This document shows positions 27,955 to 40,149 of a stretch of 64,000 bases of DNA, piece by piece. The notes under the pieces are model-generated. The model made no database searches, had not been told where the DNA came from, and worked only from the letters and a program-made list of their open reading frames with translations. The first letter of the stretch is position 1; every line of letters begins with the position of its first letter. The translations under genes were made by a program, and so were the position numbers. This stretch comes from Cynocephalus volans (lineage: Eukaryota; Chordata; Mammalia; Dermoptera; Cynocephalidae). The stretch spans positions 43,006,407-43,070,406 of the forward strand of contig NC_084463.1 in NCBI RefSeq assembly GCF_027409185.1, given 5' to 3'.

Positions 27955-29160
27955 TTTGTACTGACAGCTTTTTTCAGCAAATGGTGCTGGGAAAATTATA
28001 TACACTTGCAGAAGGATAAAGTTGAACCCCTCACTCAAATCACACCCATTCAGAAAAGTATTCAAAATAGATCTCTTATTGTTTGTAGGAGATAAAATTA
28101 TAAAACTTATAGAGAAATAATAGAGTAAATATTTGTAATTATAAGCTAGGTAACAATTTCTTAGAAATTCCACCAAAATCACATTCTAGAGAAGGAAATA
28201 AAAAGATAAACTGCATTTGATAACATTGTGACACTTATGTTTTTCAAATGAGGCCATAAAAAAAATAAAAAGACAAGTTAATTAATGCAAAATAAGTTTA
28301 AATTATGTATCTGTGTGAGGGGTATATTTCAGAATAAAGATGAAACTCTTAAAAGTCAATAATAGACAATCAAGTTTTTAAAATGGACAAAGGATTTAAA
28401 TACACGTGTCTACAAAAAACATGCAAATTGTCAATAAGTTCGTTTAAATATGAACATTATTGTGATTAGAGAAATGCAAATGAAAACCATAAGGAGGATA
28501 ACACCCAATAAAATGGCTATAATATAGACAATAAAAAGTGTCAACAAAGATTTACAGAATATGGAACTGTCATATTGTAAATGAGAATGTAAAATAGTGC
28601 AGGCACTTTGAAAAACATTTTGGCAATTTCTCAAAATATTATCTAGAATCACTGTACTACTCAAATTTCTTTAAGTGTATGCAAAAAAAAAAAAAAAAGA
28701 TAAGTTTATGGCCAAAGACTCATGTGAATGCTCATAGCAGCACTATTTATAATTGCCAAAAGTAAATGAAACAAATATTCATCCACTACCAGAAGGTAAC
28801 ATGTATGCGGTGTATCTGTGTCATAGAATACTATTCCCCAATCAAAGAAGATATAGTAATGATATGTGCTCTAGCAGGAAAGATCATCAACAGTGTCCAG
28901 CTATGTGAAAGAAACTACACCCAAGGAAACTACATAATTTATTTTTGCACTTAAGATATTTTTATAAAGGCTTATCTTCAGAAACAGTAAAGGCATTAAA
29001 AATTGTCTAGAGCTGGAGTGGTGAAAGAGTAGATGCAAATAAGATGAGTCATGGACATATTCTAAAGTTTGTGATTATGGTTATATACTTATATTTTCTA
29101 GTATTCCACACGTGTGTAATTTTATGTGTTGGACTTAGTGATAATTAAAAAAGAAAAGTT
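27955..29160 (+). mobile_element. Old L1 ORF2 3' portion
   Basis: Sense L1, strongly decayed: 'agcaaatggtgctgggaaaa' (27975), 'aaaagtcaataatagacaat' (28351), 'gagaaatgcaaatgaaaacc' (28469), 'agcagcactatttataattg' (28736) follow the order of the ORF2 C-terminus. Contains an A16 run at 28682. Confidence 0.75.
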
Positions 29161-31360
29161 GAAAAACATGAAAATGAACTCTGAAGATGAATATGCTGTA
29201 GGTGGAGGTCTCTGGCAAGTACTCTTGGAAGAGTCTCAGTATTTCATTTTCTTATTGTCTGATGGCCACTAGTAGGATTATCCAATCAGAGCTTGCCTAC
29301 TGGTCTTTCAGAAGTCCTTCTTTGAATATAGAGTATGAATAGGCTTTCTAGGTCCCTATGTGCCATTTTCTCTTTTCTCAGGCTTGGCATGTCTGCTCTT
29401 CACAGCTGGGCTCTGCTATTTTTCAAACAGTGTATAAACACCATCCCTGAATCTCAGAGCAAAGACATGAGCTGCAGAGAGTGACAACAGGAGAATGAAT
29501 GACTCTCCTACTGTGTCAGAGATGGTGGGAGCAGATTCTCCCAGAGGTTATTGTTCCTGGGTCCATGCACTTCTCAATCCTGCCCCAACAACTCAGGCCT
29601 TCTGGGAACAGATTTCATAATCTGTGAGATTTTTATATGGGGACCATGTCCATGGTCCCCACGCATATTTCTCCTGAAGAGCAGCAGGCAGGAAGAGTAA
29701 CTTATGACATATGTGTGAATGTACATCTTCCTGGAATAATTCACTGGTTGTGGTGGTTCTTTGCAGGAGCTGCCTGTTTGCCTTAGCATGTATAGGGGAA
29801 AAAAGAGAACAGACTCACTGTCTGCTAATTACCTCCAGGGCTCTGAATCTATGTCGCTCAGGTCATGCTGGGCTTGGGGAAGGGGATTGTAGTCACTGTT
29901 TGTTGTCACAGAAATCAGGTTGAGTCCAGGGAGAAATGACCCTACCTGACTACCTTCTGTTGCCACGTTCTGGAAAACATCAGGAGGGTCTCTTTCTCCT
30001 GATTGGTGAGAGTATAATGACATCCTGGCACTCTGTTGTTTGTTTATTTCTACAGCCTTCCAGAGTTCTCCTGTGGATGTTTCTTAGGAAATTCCAGAGT
30101 TTATAGTTGAACATAGTAGATAGGAGGAGGAAAAATGGTTCTTGTCATCTTGTTCAGACAGGAAGTTCCAGTTTACAAATATTTTCTCTGACTCAGGGTC
30201 TCCTGTCATTTTTAACTAATTTATCTAAATTGACATCAAAGGTCCTCCAACACAACCGTGATAAAGTTTAAAATTGAAGAGACTCCATTTCCCCACTCAA
30301 CACTGATACTTTTCCTCCTATAGACTATGGTCCCATAACTGCATGAGTTAAGTTTCTGAAGAAGAGATCCTGTTTTACCCATCTGGTTTCTCTTAAGGTT
30401 CATGAATGTGGCTTTTGTAACAAGGTAATTGTCATCTAAAAACACTTAGACCTTTAATTTGTTTGTGATTTTATATTAACTTGGAATTCCAGGATTGTGT
30501 TGATTGATTAGTTATCGTACTTAACCTGTGTTGTTCCTGATTGTATTAGGGCTGCTACAGTCCTTTTCAGAAGTAATGATGTTTGCTGAAGATTTTTTCT
30601 TACAGATAGTTATAAAATCGTATGACTTCTAGTACCTCCATACCAGTCTATGTTTCCTTGAGAATATATTTTAAAACCTTAAAATAGTCTTAGTTACTGT
30701 ATTTTTTAGGCCCTTGTAAGTAAGATGGAGAGCAGAAACCACATTGTGGCAGTTGTATCCACAATGGCTGGAGCAAAATTTTCACTCAAATGCTAGAGAT
30801 GGAAATGAAACCCTTATTTAATTTTGGTTAAAAAAAAAAAAAAAGCCAATGTCAAGAAGTTGTGTTCTTCATGGTCTGCTCCTCATGGGAGTGTGGAGAA
30901 CTTAATTGAAGTTCATTCACGTCAGCAATGGCTTCCTGTCTCCATCCAGAAGACAGTCCTTAGTCCTCGACTTATTATATACTTCTCAGTAGCCATTAAA
31001 ACTTCTCCTTCATTTTGGTAACACTGGTTTCCCTGTTTTCTCTTCATACTCTCTTGCCCTTCTTTTTAGTCCCCACTGGGAGTTCAAAATTAAAAGTTTA
31101 AATGACCCCATGTGCAAGACTTGGTGTTTGTTCTTATTGGTGTTCTCTTGCTAGACAGCATCAACTGTGCTCAGAGATTAACACTGGTTCTGGGTATTAT
31201 CGTCGCTTAATCCAGATCCTCTCTGTATCTCATTAGTTCTATTCTTGGTCATCTGATGTTTCTCAAACTTGACTCCTCAAACACAAAATGCTTTCCTGCT
31301 CTTGCAACAAAAACAAAGCCAATAAACAACACACACAAAAAATTAAAAACTGGGGGAAAT

Positions 31361-31393
<33 letters not shown>

Positions 31394-31690
31394 TTCTTTC
31401 TTCTCATAACTATCTACAAAGGTTTTCCAAGTATCACAATCTAGATATTTGGAAAACAGGTTGGTCCAGGATCCTCTCATAGTCACACAAATATGTGAAT
31501 TTGTTCGTTTATTTTTGGCTCTCACATATTTCTCAATTGTATCACCTCTTCTCCACCTCAACTCTCATGACGAAGTACAAGGTGCCATCACTCCTAACAA
31601 CCCTAGGCTCTAAAAAATCACAGTGAACTGCTGGTAAGGGAATATCCAAATCATTACTACATTTTAAATTTGTGTTTTTGTCCTTTCATT
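29160..31690. other. Intergenic, no gene recognised
   Basis: Open frames are short and domain-free. Contains a 22-bp hairpin 'ggggaccatg tc catggtcccc' at about 29640-29661, an A run at 30829-30844 and a (TG)n at 31364-31391. Parts may be very old repeats. Confidence 0.5.
31364..31391 (+). repeat. (TG)14 microsatellite
   Basis: Uninterrupted TG run of about 28 bp. Confidence 0.9.
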
Positions 31691-31694
31691 ATAT

Positions 31695-31960
31695 TTGGTT
31701 GTTTTCAGTATAAAATTAGAACACTTACATTCCTAAAATTCTTTCCAGAGGTTTTCATTCTTTTTGATCCTATTTTCAATGGTATCACTTTCTTAGTTGT
31801 GTTTCCAGAATGTTTATTGCTAGTATATAGAAATACAATTGATTTTTTTACATTCACTTCATAACCTGCTACACTGCTGAACTCAGTTATTTTTGAAGAT
31901 TTTAAGTTGAATTCCACAGGATTTCTTTTATATAAAGAATTATATTTTGAGCATTAAAAT
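31695..31960 (-). mobile_element. Antisense L1 ORF2 fragment
   Basis: 'attgctagtatatagaaata' followed by 'cctgctacactgctgaactc' is the reverse of the conserved L1 ORF2 block just after the RT motif. Short and decayed. Confidence 0.65.
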
Positions 31961-32179
31961 AAAGCTTTACTCTTTTTAAAATAAAGTTTTGCAATTCAGA
32001 ATCCTTTTTTCTCATTTTTATTGCATGATTTCCTTAGAAAAAGCCTGTATTTATTACAAGCAGTAAAAGTAAAAGATTGAAGAAGAACAGATAAATTTGT
32101 CTCCAGCAAAGGAATCCAACAAATCATAGAGTTTGCTATGTTTTTGTTGCTGTTTTTGTTGTTACTGCTCTAAGAAAAT

Positions 32180-32437
32180 TCGTACAACTGTAACATGATT
32201 TTTGTAAGCCTCATGGTAACCACAACACAAAAGCTTATGAGACATACTAAAAATAGTGAGAAATCAAAATATAATGCTAGAGAAAACCACTTTACCCCAA
32301 AGGAAGACAGTAAGTATGGGAAAAAGGACAAAATAACCTTCAAAATCACCAGAAAAAAATAATAAAATGGCAGTAACAACTCCGTGTATATCAATAATAA
32401 CCCTAAATATGAAAGGATTGAATGCCTTAATTAAAAT
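32180..32437 (+). mobile_element. Old L1 (copy E), first part
   Basis: Sense L1 endonuclease-to-RT spacer sequence, ending 'gaaaggattgaatgccttaa'. The same element resumes after a younger L1 at about 32927 and again after a MaLR provirus at 35601, so it was split twice. Confidence 0.65.
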
Positions 32438-32926
32438 ATACTAAGAGGAATGGAAATCACTATGTCAAAGGGATACCTGTAGTCCAATGTTTATTGCAGC
32501 ATTACTTACAATAGATAAGAGTTGCACCAGCCCAAATGTCCATCATCAGATGAGTGGATAAGGAAAATATGGTATGTCTACACAATGAAATGCTACTGTA
32601 CTATAAAAAGAATGAAATGCTACCATTCGCAGCAACATGGATGGGCTTAGAAAAAATTATATTAAGTGAAATAAATTAGGCACAGAAAGAGAAATGCCAT
32701 ATGTTCTCACTTATTTGTGGGAGCTAAAAACCAATCAAACAATAAACATACAAACAAATAGTGGGCAGGGATTGGCAGGGAAGAAGACACAACAATCACA
32801 ACAATTCCTTGAACTTATTGAGACAAGTGAACACATAATGTTGATGGGGGAGGGGGGAGAGGGAAAGGAGGAATTGGTAAAGGAACACAAAAATCACTAC
32901 ATTGTATATCGATAAATTAAAATAAT
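32438..32926 (+). mobile_element. Younger L1 3' end inside copy E
   Basis: ORF2 C-terminal tail ('agcaacatggatgggcttag', 'gttctcacttatttgtggga') with 3' UTR and G-rich tract at 32846-32872. Flanked by AAAATATAC (about 32434) and AAAATACAC (about 32928), a probable TSD. Confidence 0.75.
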
Positions 32927-33200
32927 AAAATACACAAAGTGGCTGAATGGATTATAAAACAAGAATCCACAATATAATGTGCACAAAAACTTACCTCACC
33001 TATAAAGACACACATTGTCAGAACGTGGAGGGACAGAAACAGATATTTTATGGAAATGTAAATCAAAAAAGAGCAGGAGCAGCTATACTTATCTGAGGTA
33101 ATATGTACTTCAAGCCTAGGAAACTTAAAAATAGAAAAGATCGGGAAGGTTATTATATAATGCTAAAAAGATCAATTCAAAAAGAAAGTATATACAGACC
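32927..33200 (+). mobile_element. Old L1 (copy E), second part
   Basis: Resumes with 'aaagtggctgaatggattat' and runs through 'acacattgtcagaacgtgga' to the MaLR insertion point at 33200. Confidence 0.65.
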
Positions 33201-33600
33201 CGTTTTCATCCGTTTTGTGTTGCTATAACAGAAATATCTGAGGCTGGGTAATTTATAAAGGAAAGAGATTTATTTGGCTTATGATTCTGGGATGGGCTGC
33301 ATCTGTCACGGGCCTCAGGCTGCTTCTACTTGTGGTGGAAAGTGGCAGGCAGCTGGCAGGTACAAGCAGATCACATGGCGACAGGAAGCAAAAGAGAAAG
33401 ATAAGGTGCCAAGGTCTTTTTAAGCAATGAGTTCTTATGGGAACTAATAGAGTGACAACTCACTCATTAATCACCACTCCCCCAGGGAGAGCATTAATCC
33501 ATTCATGAGGGATCTGGTCCCATGACTCAATCAGTTTCCAACACTGCCACATTGGGGATCAAATTTCCACATGAGTTTTGGAAGGGATCCAAACTCATCA
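33201..33600 (-). repeat. MaLR 3' LTR
   Basis: ~400 bp; on the + strand it opens with 'ccgttttgtgttgctataac' and closes with 'ccaaactcatca'. Matches the LTR at 35192-35595 with moderate divergence. Confidence 0.88.
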
Positions 33601-35191
33601 ACACATCCAAGTTCTATCATTTTGCCCCTGGCGCCCCCAAACTAATGCCACTCTCACATACAAAATACAATCATTCTATCCCAATAGTCCCAAAAGTTTT
33701 AGCTTGTTCCAACACCAACTTAAAAGTCCAAAGTCTCTTCTGAGAACAAAAGCAAAAGTCCTTCCAGCTGTGACCCTGAAAAACAAAACCAAATTTATCT
33801 ACTGCCAAGATAACAATGGTAGAACAGGCAATGGGTACACATTCCCATTCGAAAAAGGAGGAATAGGCCAAAAGAAAGGAAGAACTGATCCAAAACAAGT
33901 CCGAAGCCCAGCAGGGCAGGCATTAAATCTTAAAGCTCCAAAATAATGTTCTTTGACTCCAAGCCCTGCATCCTGGGCACAAAAGGCATCAGGGCTCCCA
34001 AAGCATCAGGCAGCCTTCTTCCCACAGCTCTGCCAGGCACAGCCCAGTGGGCCATGCTGGTGCCTATGGCTTTTCCAAGATTGCGTTACATGTTACCAGT
34101 GGCCCTGCAGTTTTGTTGTCCTGGCAGCAGCCCTGCTGCATTGGTTCTACTAGACATTTCCCTGGTGGGGGTTCTCTGTGGGGGCTCCAACCCCACTTTT
34201 CTGCTTGGCATTGCTCTAGTAGATGGCCTCTGTGGTGGCTCTCCTCCTGTGGTAGGTCTCTGCCTGGGCTTCCAGGCTTTTCCATACATCCTCTGGAATC
34301 TGTGTGGAGGCTGCCATGACTCCACTGCTCTCACATCCTGCTGGCTGCAGACTTAACACAACATGGATGCCACTGAGGTTTTGGGCCTCTACTCTCCAGG
34401 GCTGCTGCACAAACCACACTTGGGGCTGTTATAGCTGGAGCAGCTGGGATGCAGGGAGCAGGATCCCAATGGCAGCTGTGCCCCAGGTCTATCCTCCAGG
34501 ATAACTCAGTCCTTCTAGGCCTCAGGGTATGTGATGGGTGGGACACCCTTCTAGACTTCTAAAATGCCTGCAGGGCTTTCCTCTCATTTTCTCCACTATT
34601 AGAATCTGGCTGCCTCACTGCCAAGATAATGTCTTTAGCAACCAGTTTATCTGCTTCACCCTTGCATTGTTCTCTGTCTCTCTACTTCTTTACTGCATGG
34701 CCAGGCTGCAAATTTTCCATAACTTTATGTTCTGCTTTTAAATTCTGGCTTTACATCATGACTTTGCCACTATAAGTAAGAATAGGCTCTGAAAAGCAAC
34801 CATGCAGCTTCCTTAATGCTTTGCTGCTTAGAAATTTCTTTGGCCAAATGCTCTGGTACACAACTCTTAAGTTGCAACTTCCACAAAGTCCAAGGGCATG
34901 GACACAATGCAACCAGTTTCCTTGCTATGGTGTAGCAAGGGTTCTTTTGTCCAATTCCCGATAAGTTCCTCATTTCTACCTCAATCCTCACCATCCACAT
35001 GGCCTTTACTATCCATATTTCTATCAGCATTCTGCTCACCATCACATAAGTCTCTAAGACATTCCAAACTTTTCCTTGACTTTTTCTCTCCTTCTAAGTC
35101 CTCCAAACTCCTCCAATTACCCAGTTCCAAAGCTGCATCCACATTTTCAGATGTCTGTTTAGCAACACCCCACTCCTTGGTACCAATTTTC

Positions 35192-35595
35192 TGTTTTAGT
35201 CTGTTTTGTGTTGCTATAACAGAAATAACTGAGGCTGGGTAATTTATAAAGGAAAGGTTTATTTGGCTTATGATTCTGGGACATATGATCTAGTACGGGC
35301 CTCAGGCTGCTTCTACTAATGATGGAAAGTGGCAGGCAGCCGGCGGGTACAAGCAGATCACATGGTGACAGGAAGCAAGAAAGAGAGATAAGGGGCCAGG
35401 GTCTTTTTAAGCAATGAGCTCTGATGGGAACTAATAGAGCGACAACTCACTCATTAATCCCCCCTTCCCCAGGGAGAGCATTAATCCATTCATGAGGGAC
35501 CTGCCCCCATGACTCAATCAGTTTCCAACATTGCCACATTGGGGACCAAATTTCCACATGAATTTTGGAGGGGACAACACATCCAAACTCCATCA
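35192..35595 (-). repeat. MaLR 5' LTR with adjacent primer-binding region
   Basis: ~404 bp with TG...CA ends. Immediately inside (35171-35191, - strand) the internal region starts with a TTGGTACCAAGGAGTGGGG block, the usual MaLR start. Confidence 0.88.
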
Positions 35596-35600
35596 ACACC

Positions 35601-36235
35601 TAACTCTGGAGCAGCCAGTTATATGACAAATTACTTTTAGACCTAACAGGTGACATAGACTTAAACTCAATAATATTTGGAGACTTTAATACCCTACTTT
35701 TAGCCAAAGACAGATCATCCAGACAGAAACTTAACCAGGAAACCTTAGAATTAGCCTCTAGTACGGGATGACTGACTTTAATAGACATTTACAAAATATA
35801 TCATCCGACAGGTGCAGAATACATATTCTCAGTGGCACATGAAACAATCTCTAGGACAGACCATATGATAGGACACAAAACAAGTACTAACAAATTTTTG
35901 TAAAATTGAAATTATACCAACTATCTTGTCTAACCACATTAGAATAAAGCTAGAAATCAATAACAAAAGGGTTACTAGGAACCATAAGAAATACATGGAA
36001 ATTAAACAATATGCTCCAAATCAATGAATGGATCAAGAAAGGAAATAAAAAGGAAATAAGAAAATTCCTGGAGACAATAGAAAATGAAAAGAACATCCCT
36101 GTCCCTATAGGATACACTGAAAGCAGTTCTAAGAGGGAAGTTGTATAGCAATAAACACCTACATCAGAAAAGAAGAAAAACTCAAACAACCCAACATTAC
36201 ACCTTAAGGAGGTAAAAAAATAAGAACAAGGTGGA
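35601..36235 (+). mobile_element. Old L1 (copy E), third part
   Basis: Endonuclease-domain region: 'ttggagactttaataccc', 'agacagatcatccagacaga', 'gacagaccatatgataggac', then 'tggaaattaaacaatatgct'. Continues copy E after the MaLR. Confidence 0.75.
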
Positions 36236-37027
36236 GGCCCCAGGTAGAACAACTTGTTCATGAATTATTAAGCATTTAATAATGGGAACACAAAAATGTA
36301 GATTCTGGCTTAGGTGAGAAGCCATCACGGCCTACCCCATGATGCCATGGAAGATGTGCACAAATGACCCCAACAGTCAGTGTGTCCCCACCCAGACATT
36401 GTCTGGAGCTGTGGGGAGCATCAGTCATGAACAAAGGGGGGAAAGGAAAGGCTTATTAGCACCAGGTTACACAAGAGCAGGGGGCCAAGACCCATGCCAG
36501 TGAGGTAGTGGGAGATCAAACTGTGCATGAACCCAGGGTCTAAGCCCCCTGGCATATGCCACATTTTCTCATCAGACAACTTTCAAAACACAAATCCAAG
36601 TTAAATTTATTAAATATTTAAAGAAAGCAATCATAGATTATTACACTCTATATGTGGGACCATTTTGTGAGCAGCAGAGCAACTAAACTTGTCACACAAC
36701 CATGGAGCTGGCCATACATCTCCTTTTCAATAGAATGGTCCACGTTTATTTACAACCCATCCACAATATCTTAGGCTCCACATGTGAACTTGTTGTATAT
36801 TTGATAGAATGTAGTTTAACTTCCTGAGGGGAGAAATGGTCTCTCTTTTCAATTTAAGTTGTTATTTTCTTTGTCCTTGTTAAATGCACATCATTTTATA
36901 ATTTCATGGGACATTTTTTCTTTTCTAGATTTAATTTTTTGCCGGGAATTGTAATTTGCTTTTTGGATATTATCTTCTTAGCTCTTCTCCATTCTCCTGC
37001 CAAGCTTCCATCTATCTTTTCACTTTT
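36236..37027. other. Unassigned; possible LTR remnant at 36236-36590
   Basis: 36236-36590 is GC-richer than its surroundings and looks repeat-like ('tgtctggagctgtggggagc', 'acacaagagcagggggccaa'), but I cannot name it. The rest is AT-rich and featureless. Confidence 0.4.
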
Positions 37028-37044
37028 AAAAATACTAGACATTT

Positions 37045-37084
37045 GGGCCGGCCCGTGGCTCACTCGGGAGAGTGCAGTGCTGAT
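37045..37084 (+). mobile_element. Tailless 40-bp SINE head (5' tRNA half)
   Basis: Insert starts GGGCCGGCCCGTGGCTCACT and ends GTGCAGTGCTGAT, i.e. acceptor arm, D arm and half the anticodon arm of the tRNA-Ile-like SINE, stopping at the anticodon position. Flanked by a perfect 17-bp TSD AAAAATACTAGACATTT (37028-37044, 37085-37101), with the L1-type tttt/aaaa junction. No poly-A tail of its own and no SINE 3' part. Fits the known class of tailless retropseudogenes. Confidence 0.85.
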
Positions 37085-37101
37085 AAAAATACTAGACATT
37101 T

Positions 37102-37440
37102 AAAATCTAAGCTACTAAAATTTATCAATATTTTAAAAATTAAGTTTTTCACATGAATCCTTCCCAGTCCCCAAGATACAAGTCTAGTTGCCTACATATA
37201 TTTGTAATACATATATTTTAACATAAAAACTTGTTGGGTTGATTTTGCTTATTTTAATTTTTTCAGGTTTAGTGTGGTATAATTGACAAATAAAAGTTAT
37301 ATACATTCAAGGAGTCCAATATGTTGTTTTGATGTATGTATACATTTTGCAATGATCACCATGATCAAGCTATGTAATGTATCCATCTCCTCATGTAGTT
37401 AGCCTGTGTGTGTTTTGAGATGGAGAAAAGGTGATAGAAT
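37102..37440. other. No gene or recognised element
   Basis: AT-rich sequence; a short stretch at about 37262-37420 may be an old L1 3' end, not certain. Confidence 0.4.
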
Positions 37441-37495
37441 TGAGAGTTACATGGAACAAGAACAGATCCCAAATACCCAAAGCAATCCTGAGAAC

Positions 37496-37540
<45 letters not shown>

Positions 37541-38790
37541 GTCAGAGGTATTGCACTACCTGACTTCAAATTATACTACAAAACTATAATTACCAAAACA
37601 GCATGCCACTGGTATAAAAATGGACAGAGGGACCAATGAAACAGAATAGAGAACTCAGAAATCAACTCATGTTTATAGCCAACTGATGTTTGAGAAAGGC
37701 ACCAAGTATACACATTAAGGAAAAGGACTGCCTCTTCAATAAATGATGCTGGTATAACTGGATATCCATGTTAGAAGAATAAAACTAGACCTGCACCTCC
37801 TGCCATATACCAAACTCAACAAAAATTATACATCTAACAAGGTATTAATATCCAGAATATGAAATGAACTGAAATAACAGTAAAATAACAAGCAAACCAT
37901 CTTTTAAAAAATGGGCAAAGGAGCTGAATAGACATGTCTCAAAGGAAGACATACAGATAAACAACAGGTACGTGAAAAAATGCACAACAGCACAAATCAT
38001 CATGGAAATGCAAATCAAAACCACACTGAGATATCATCTCTTCCCAGTTAGTCTGTCTATCATCAAAAAGACAGAGAATAAGAAATGTTGGCAAGGAAGG
38101 AGAGAAAGATTAACCCTTCTACACTGTTGGTGGAACTATAAATTGGTGCAGCCACTATGGAAAATAGTACAGAGGTTCTTGAAACAACTACAGATAGAAC
38201 TGCCTGATGATCTAGCAGGGTATATACCCCCAAAATGGAAATCATCATGTTGAAAAGATACCTGCACTCCCATGTTTATCACAGCTCTATTTACAATAGC
38301 CAAGAGTTGGAATCAACTTAAATTTCCATCAACAGACAACTGGATAAGAAAAATATGGCATATATGCTCAATGGAATACTACTCAGCCATAGAAAAGAAT
38401 GAACTTCTGTCATTCACTGCAGCCTGGATGAGCCTGGAGAAAATTATGTTCAATGAAATAAGCCAGGCACAGAAAAAGAAATAATGCATATGCTCGATTG
38501 TAAGTGGGAGCTAATAAAAAAATAAATATGAAAGAAAAAGAAGAAAACAATTACAATAACATGTTCATCTTTCAGGAGAACAGGATTGTGGTTACTAGAG
38601 GCTTGAAAGGGGGAGGAGGGGAGGAGCGTTAGCATGAAACTGGTTAATAGACAAAGAATAATTATGTTTTATAATATAAATGTGTTAATTATGTTCATTT
38701 TGTCATCACATATTGTACACAGGTATTGATATTCAACTCTGTAACTCACAAATATGTACAATCATGTTTCAATCTTTTAAAATGTATGAG
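37441..38790 (+). mobile_element. L1 ORF2 3' end and 3' UTR
   Basis: 5'-truncated sense L1. Open stretches 37972-38250 (MEMQIKTTLRYHLFPVSLS) and 38272-38481 ([34 protein letters not shown]) are ORF2 C-terminus separated by a small break at the LGIYP region. 3' UTR has a G-rich tract at 38609-38627 and ends 'caaatatgtacaatcatg' near 38768. Confidence 0.85.
37498..37540 (+). repeat. (AAAT)n microsatellite inside L1 ORF2
   Basis: About ten to eleven uninterrupted aaat units at a place where other L1 copies here read 'aaaatctagaaataaa' (compare 2437-2452). Confidence 0.9.
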
Positions 38791-39639
38791 AAAATGTAGG
38801 GGTGGAGATTGAGTTGAAGTATAGGTGAAAGCGAAGTGCCACATGATTAGCTGTTGAGGCTGGGTGACAGGTCTATTATACTATTTTGTTTATTTTATGT
38901 GTTTAAAATGCTCATTAACAAAACACTTGTATAAAAGACAGAGTTGATCTCTTCTGTTAGCTGTTAAGATCTTGGTTACTTTGGGGAGGAGGGTGGGAGA
39001 AAGTGATTGTTGAGATGCATGAGTCAGGCTGGTTCTATTTGGTGGTTACACAAGTGGGTTCCCTTTGTAGTCATGCATAGAGCTTTACGTGAATGCTTTG
39101 TGCATATATTTTGATTTATGCACAAATTTCTAAATATTACATATTTGCACAAAACTTCTAACTCAATATCTCAAAATAACAGCAGTGTTTTGTTTTGTTT
39201 TAAGGTACAACAAGTTCATTCTTGGCATCATCTGCTAGGTTTTAACATTCTTAGATGTTTATTTAGGGCCAAGGACAAATAGTAAATTAAGAAGTTTGCC
39301 TTTAATCTTTCCCCTCCGAATCCAAACTCAGAGGGACAAGGGTATGGATAGATCTTAGAACACGGTGTTTCTTCGTTCTGGGACCCATTTTTATTGCATT
39401 GCTGTCTGATCATTAGGAAGGTAAATGGGCCCACACCAAGCAGCAGATGGCAAGCAGTGGTTTCTCTTTAGACCCTTCCTGCTTGCAGCCCTCTGCTGTC
39501 TGTCTGGGCACCACCTCTCCCACCCTTGGGCCTGAGGAGAGATGTTGGTGGGAAGCAGGTGTTCCCTCACCTCTTACCTAGAGGGGGTTTCATTTCCTTC
39601 ACCCCCCTGATATCAGGAACATCAGAGCTCTCAGAGCTG
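38791..39639. other. No gene recognised
   Basis: No exon-like frame or nameable repeat. Confidence 0.45.
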
Positions 39640-39925
39640 CACTTGCAATGTGGTAGCTGCTGGCCACGTGTGGCTACTGAGCACCTGGCATGTGGATGGT
39701 CTGAATTGAGATGTGCTGGAAGCATAACATACTGAGCGAGTTTTGAAGATTTAGTACCAGAAAAAGGAAATACTTCATTAATATTTTCATATTTCTCACA
39801 TATTAAGATGATAATATTTTGAGTTAAACAAATTATTACAATCAATTTTATCTGTCTCTTGATTTTCTTTTATGCGGCTACTAGAAAATTTAAAATTACA
39901 CACGTGGATCACGTTTTATTTCTAT
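39640..39925 (+). mobile_element. Old hAT-like DNA transposon
   Basis: Blocks 'gtgtggctactgagcacctg', 'aattgagatgtgctggaagc', 'gatgataatattttgagtta' and 'ggctactagaaaatttaaaa' with roughly inverted ends ('aatgtggtagctgc' / 'attggacattgctg') fit an ancient mammalian non-autonomous hAT element. Family not certain. Confidence 0.5.
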
Positions 39926-40149
39926 TGGACATTGCTGCCTCAGATGACCGCCTCCCTTTTCAAAGCTCAGGCTGCCTCCTCAAAACACCAGAGGCCAGGA
40001 AGGTTATAAAGTTTTAAATGTTAAAATAATTGTCATCATATTGTTTCCACTTGTGAATAACGTGTGTGTGTGCGTGTACACATAGATATACTCATATATA
40101 TACATGTCATAAATGAACATAACCTTATATACAAGGTCACATGCTAATG

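Larger units (their letters stand above)
33201..35595 (-). mobile_element. MaLR provirus (THE1/MST type), both LTRs and internal part
   Basis: Complete MaLR on the - strand: 3' LTR 33201-33600, internal region 33601-35191, 5' LTR 35192-35595. A 5-bp TSD (agacc 33196-33200, acacc 35596-35600, 4 of 5) flanks it. MaLR internal regions are non-coding gag relics; open frames at 33946-34356 show no domain. Inserted in L1 copy E. Confidence 0.88.

Noticed and set aside
29640..29661. Short 22-bp hairpin as a possible regulatory or miRNA element
   Set aside because: Arms of 10 bp with a 2-base loop are too short for a precursor hairpin and such palindromes are common by chance.
33946..34356. 136-codon open frame
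   Set aside because: Falls in the non-coding internal part of a MaLR element, with overlapping frames open as well.
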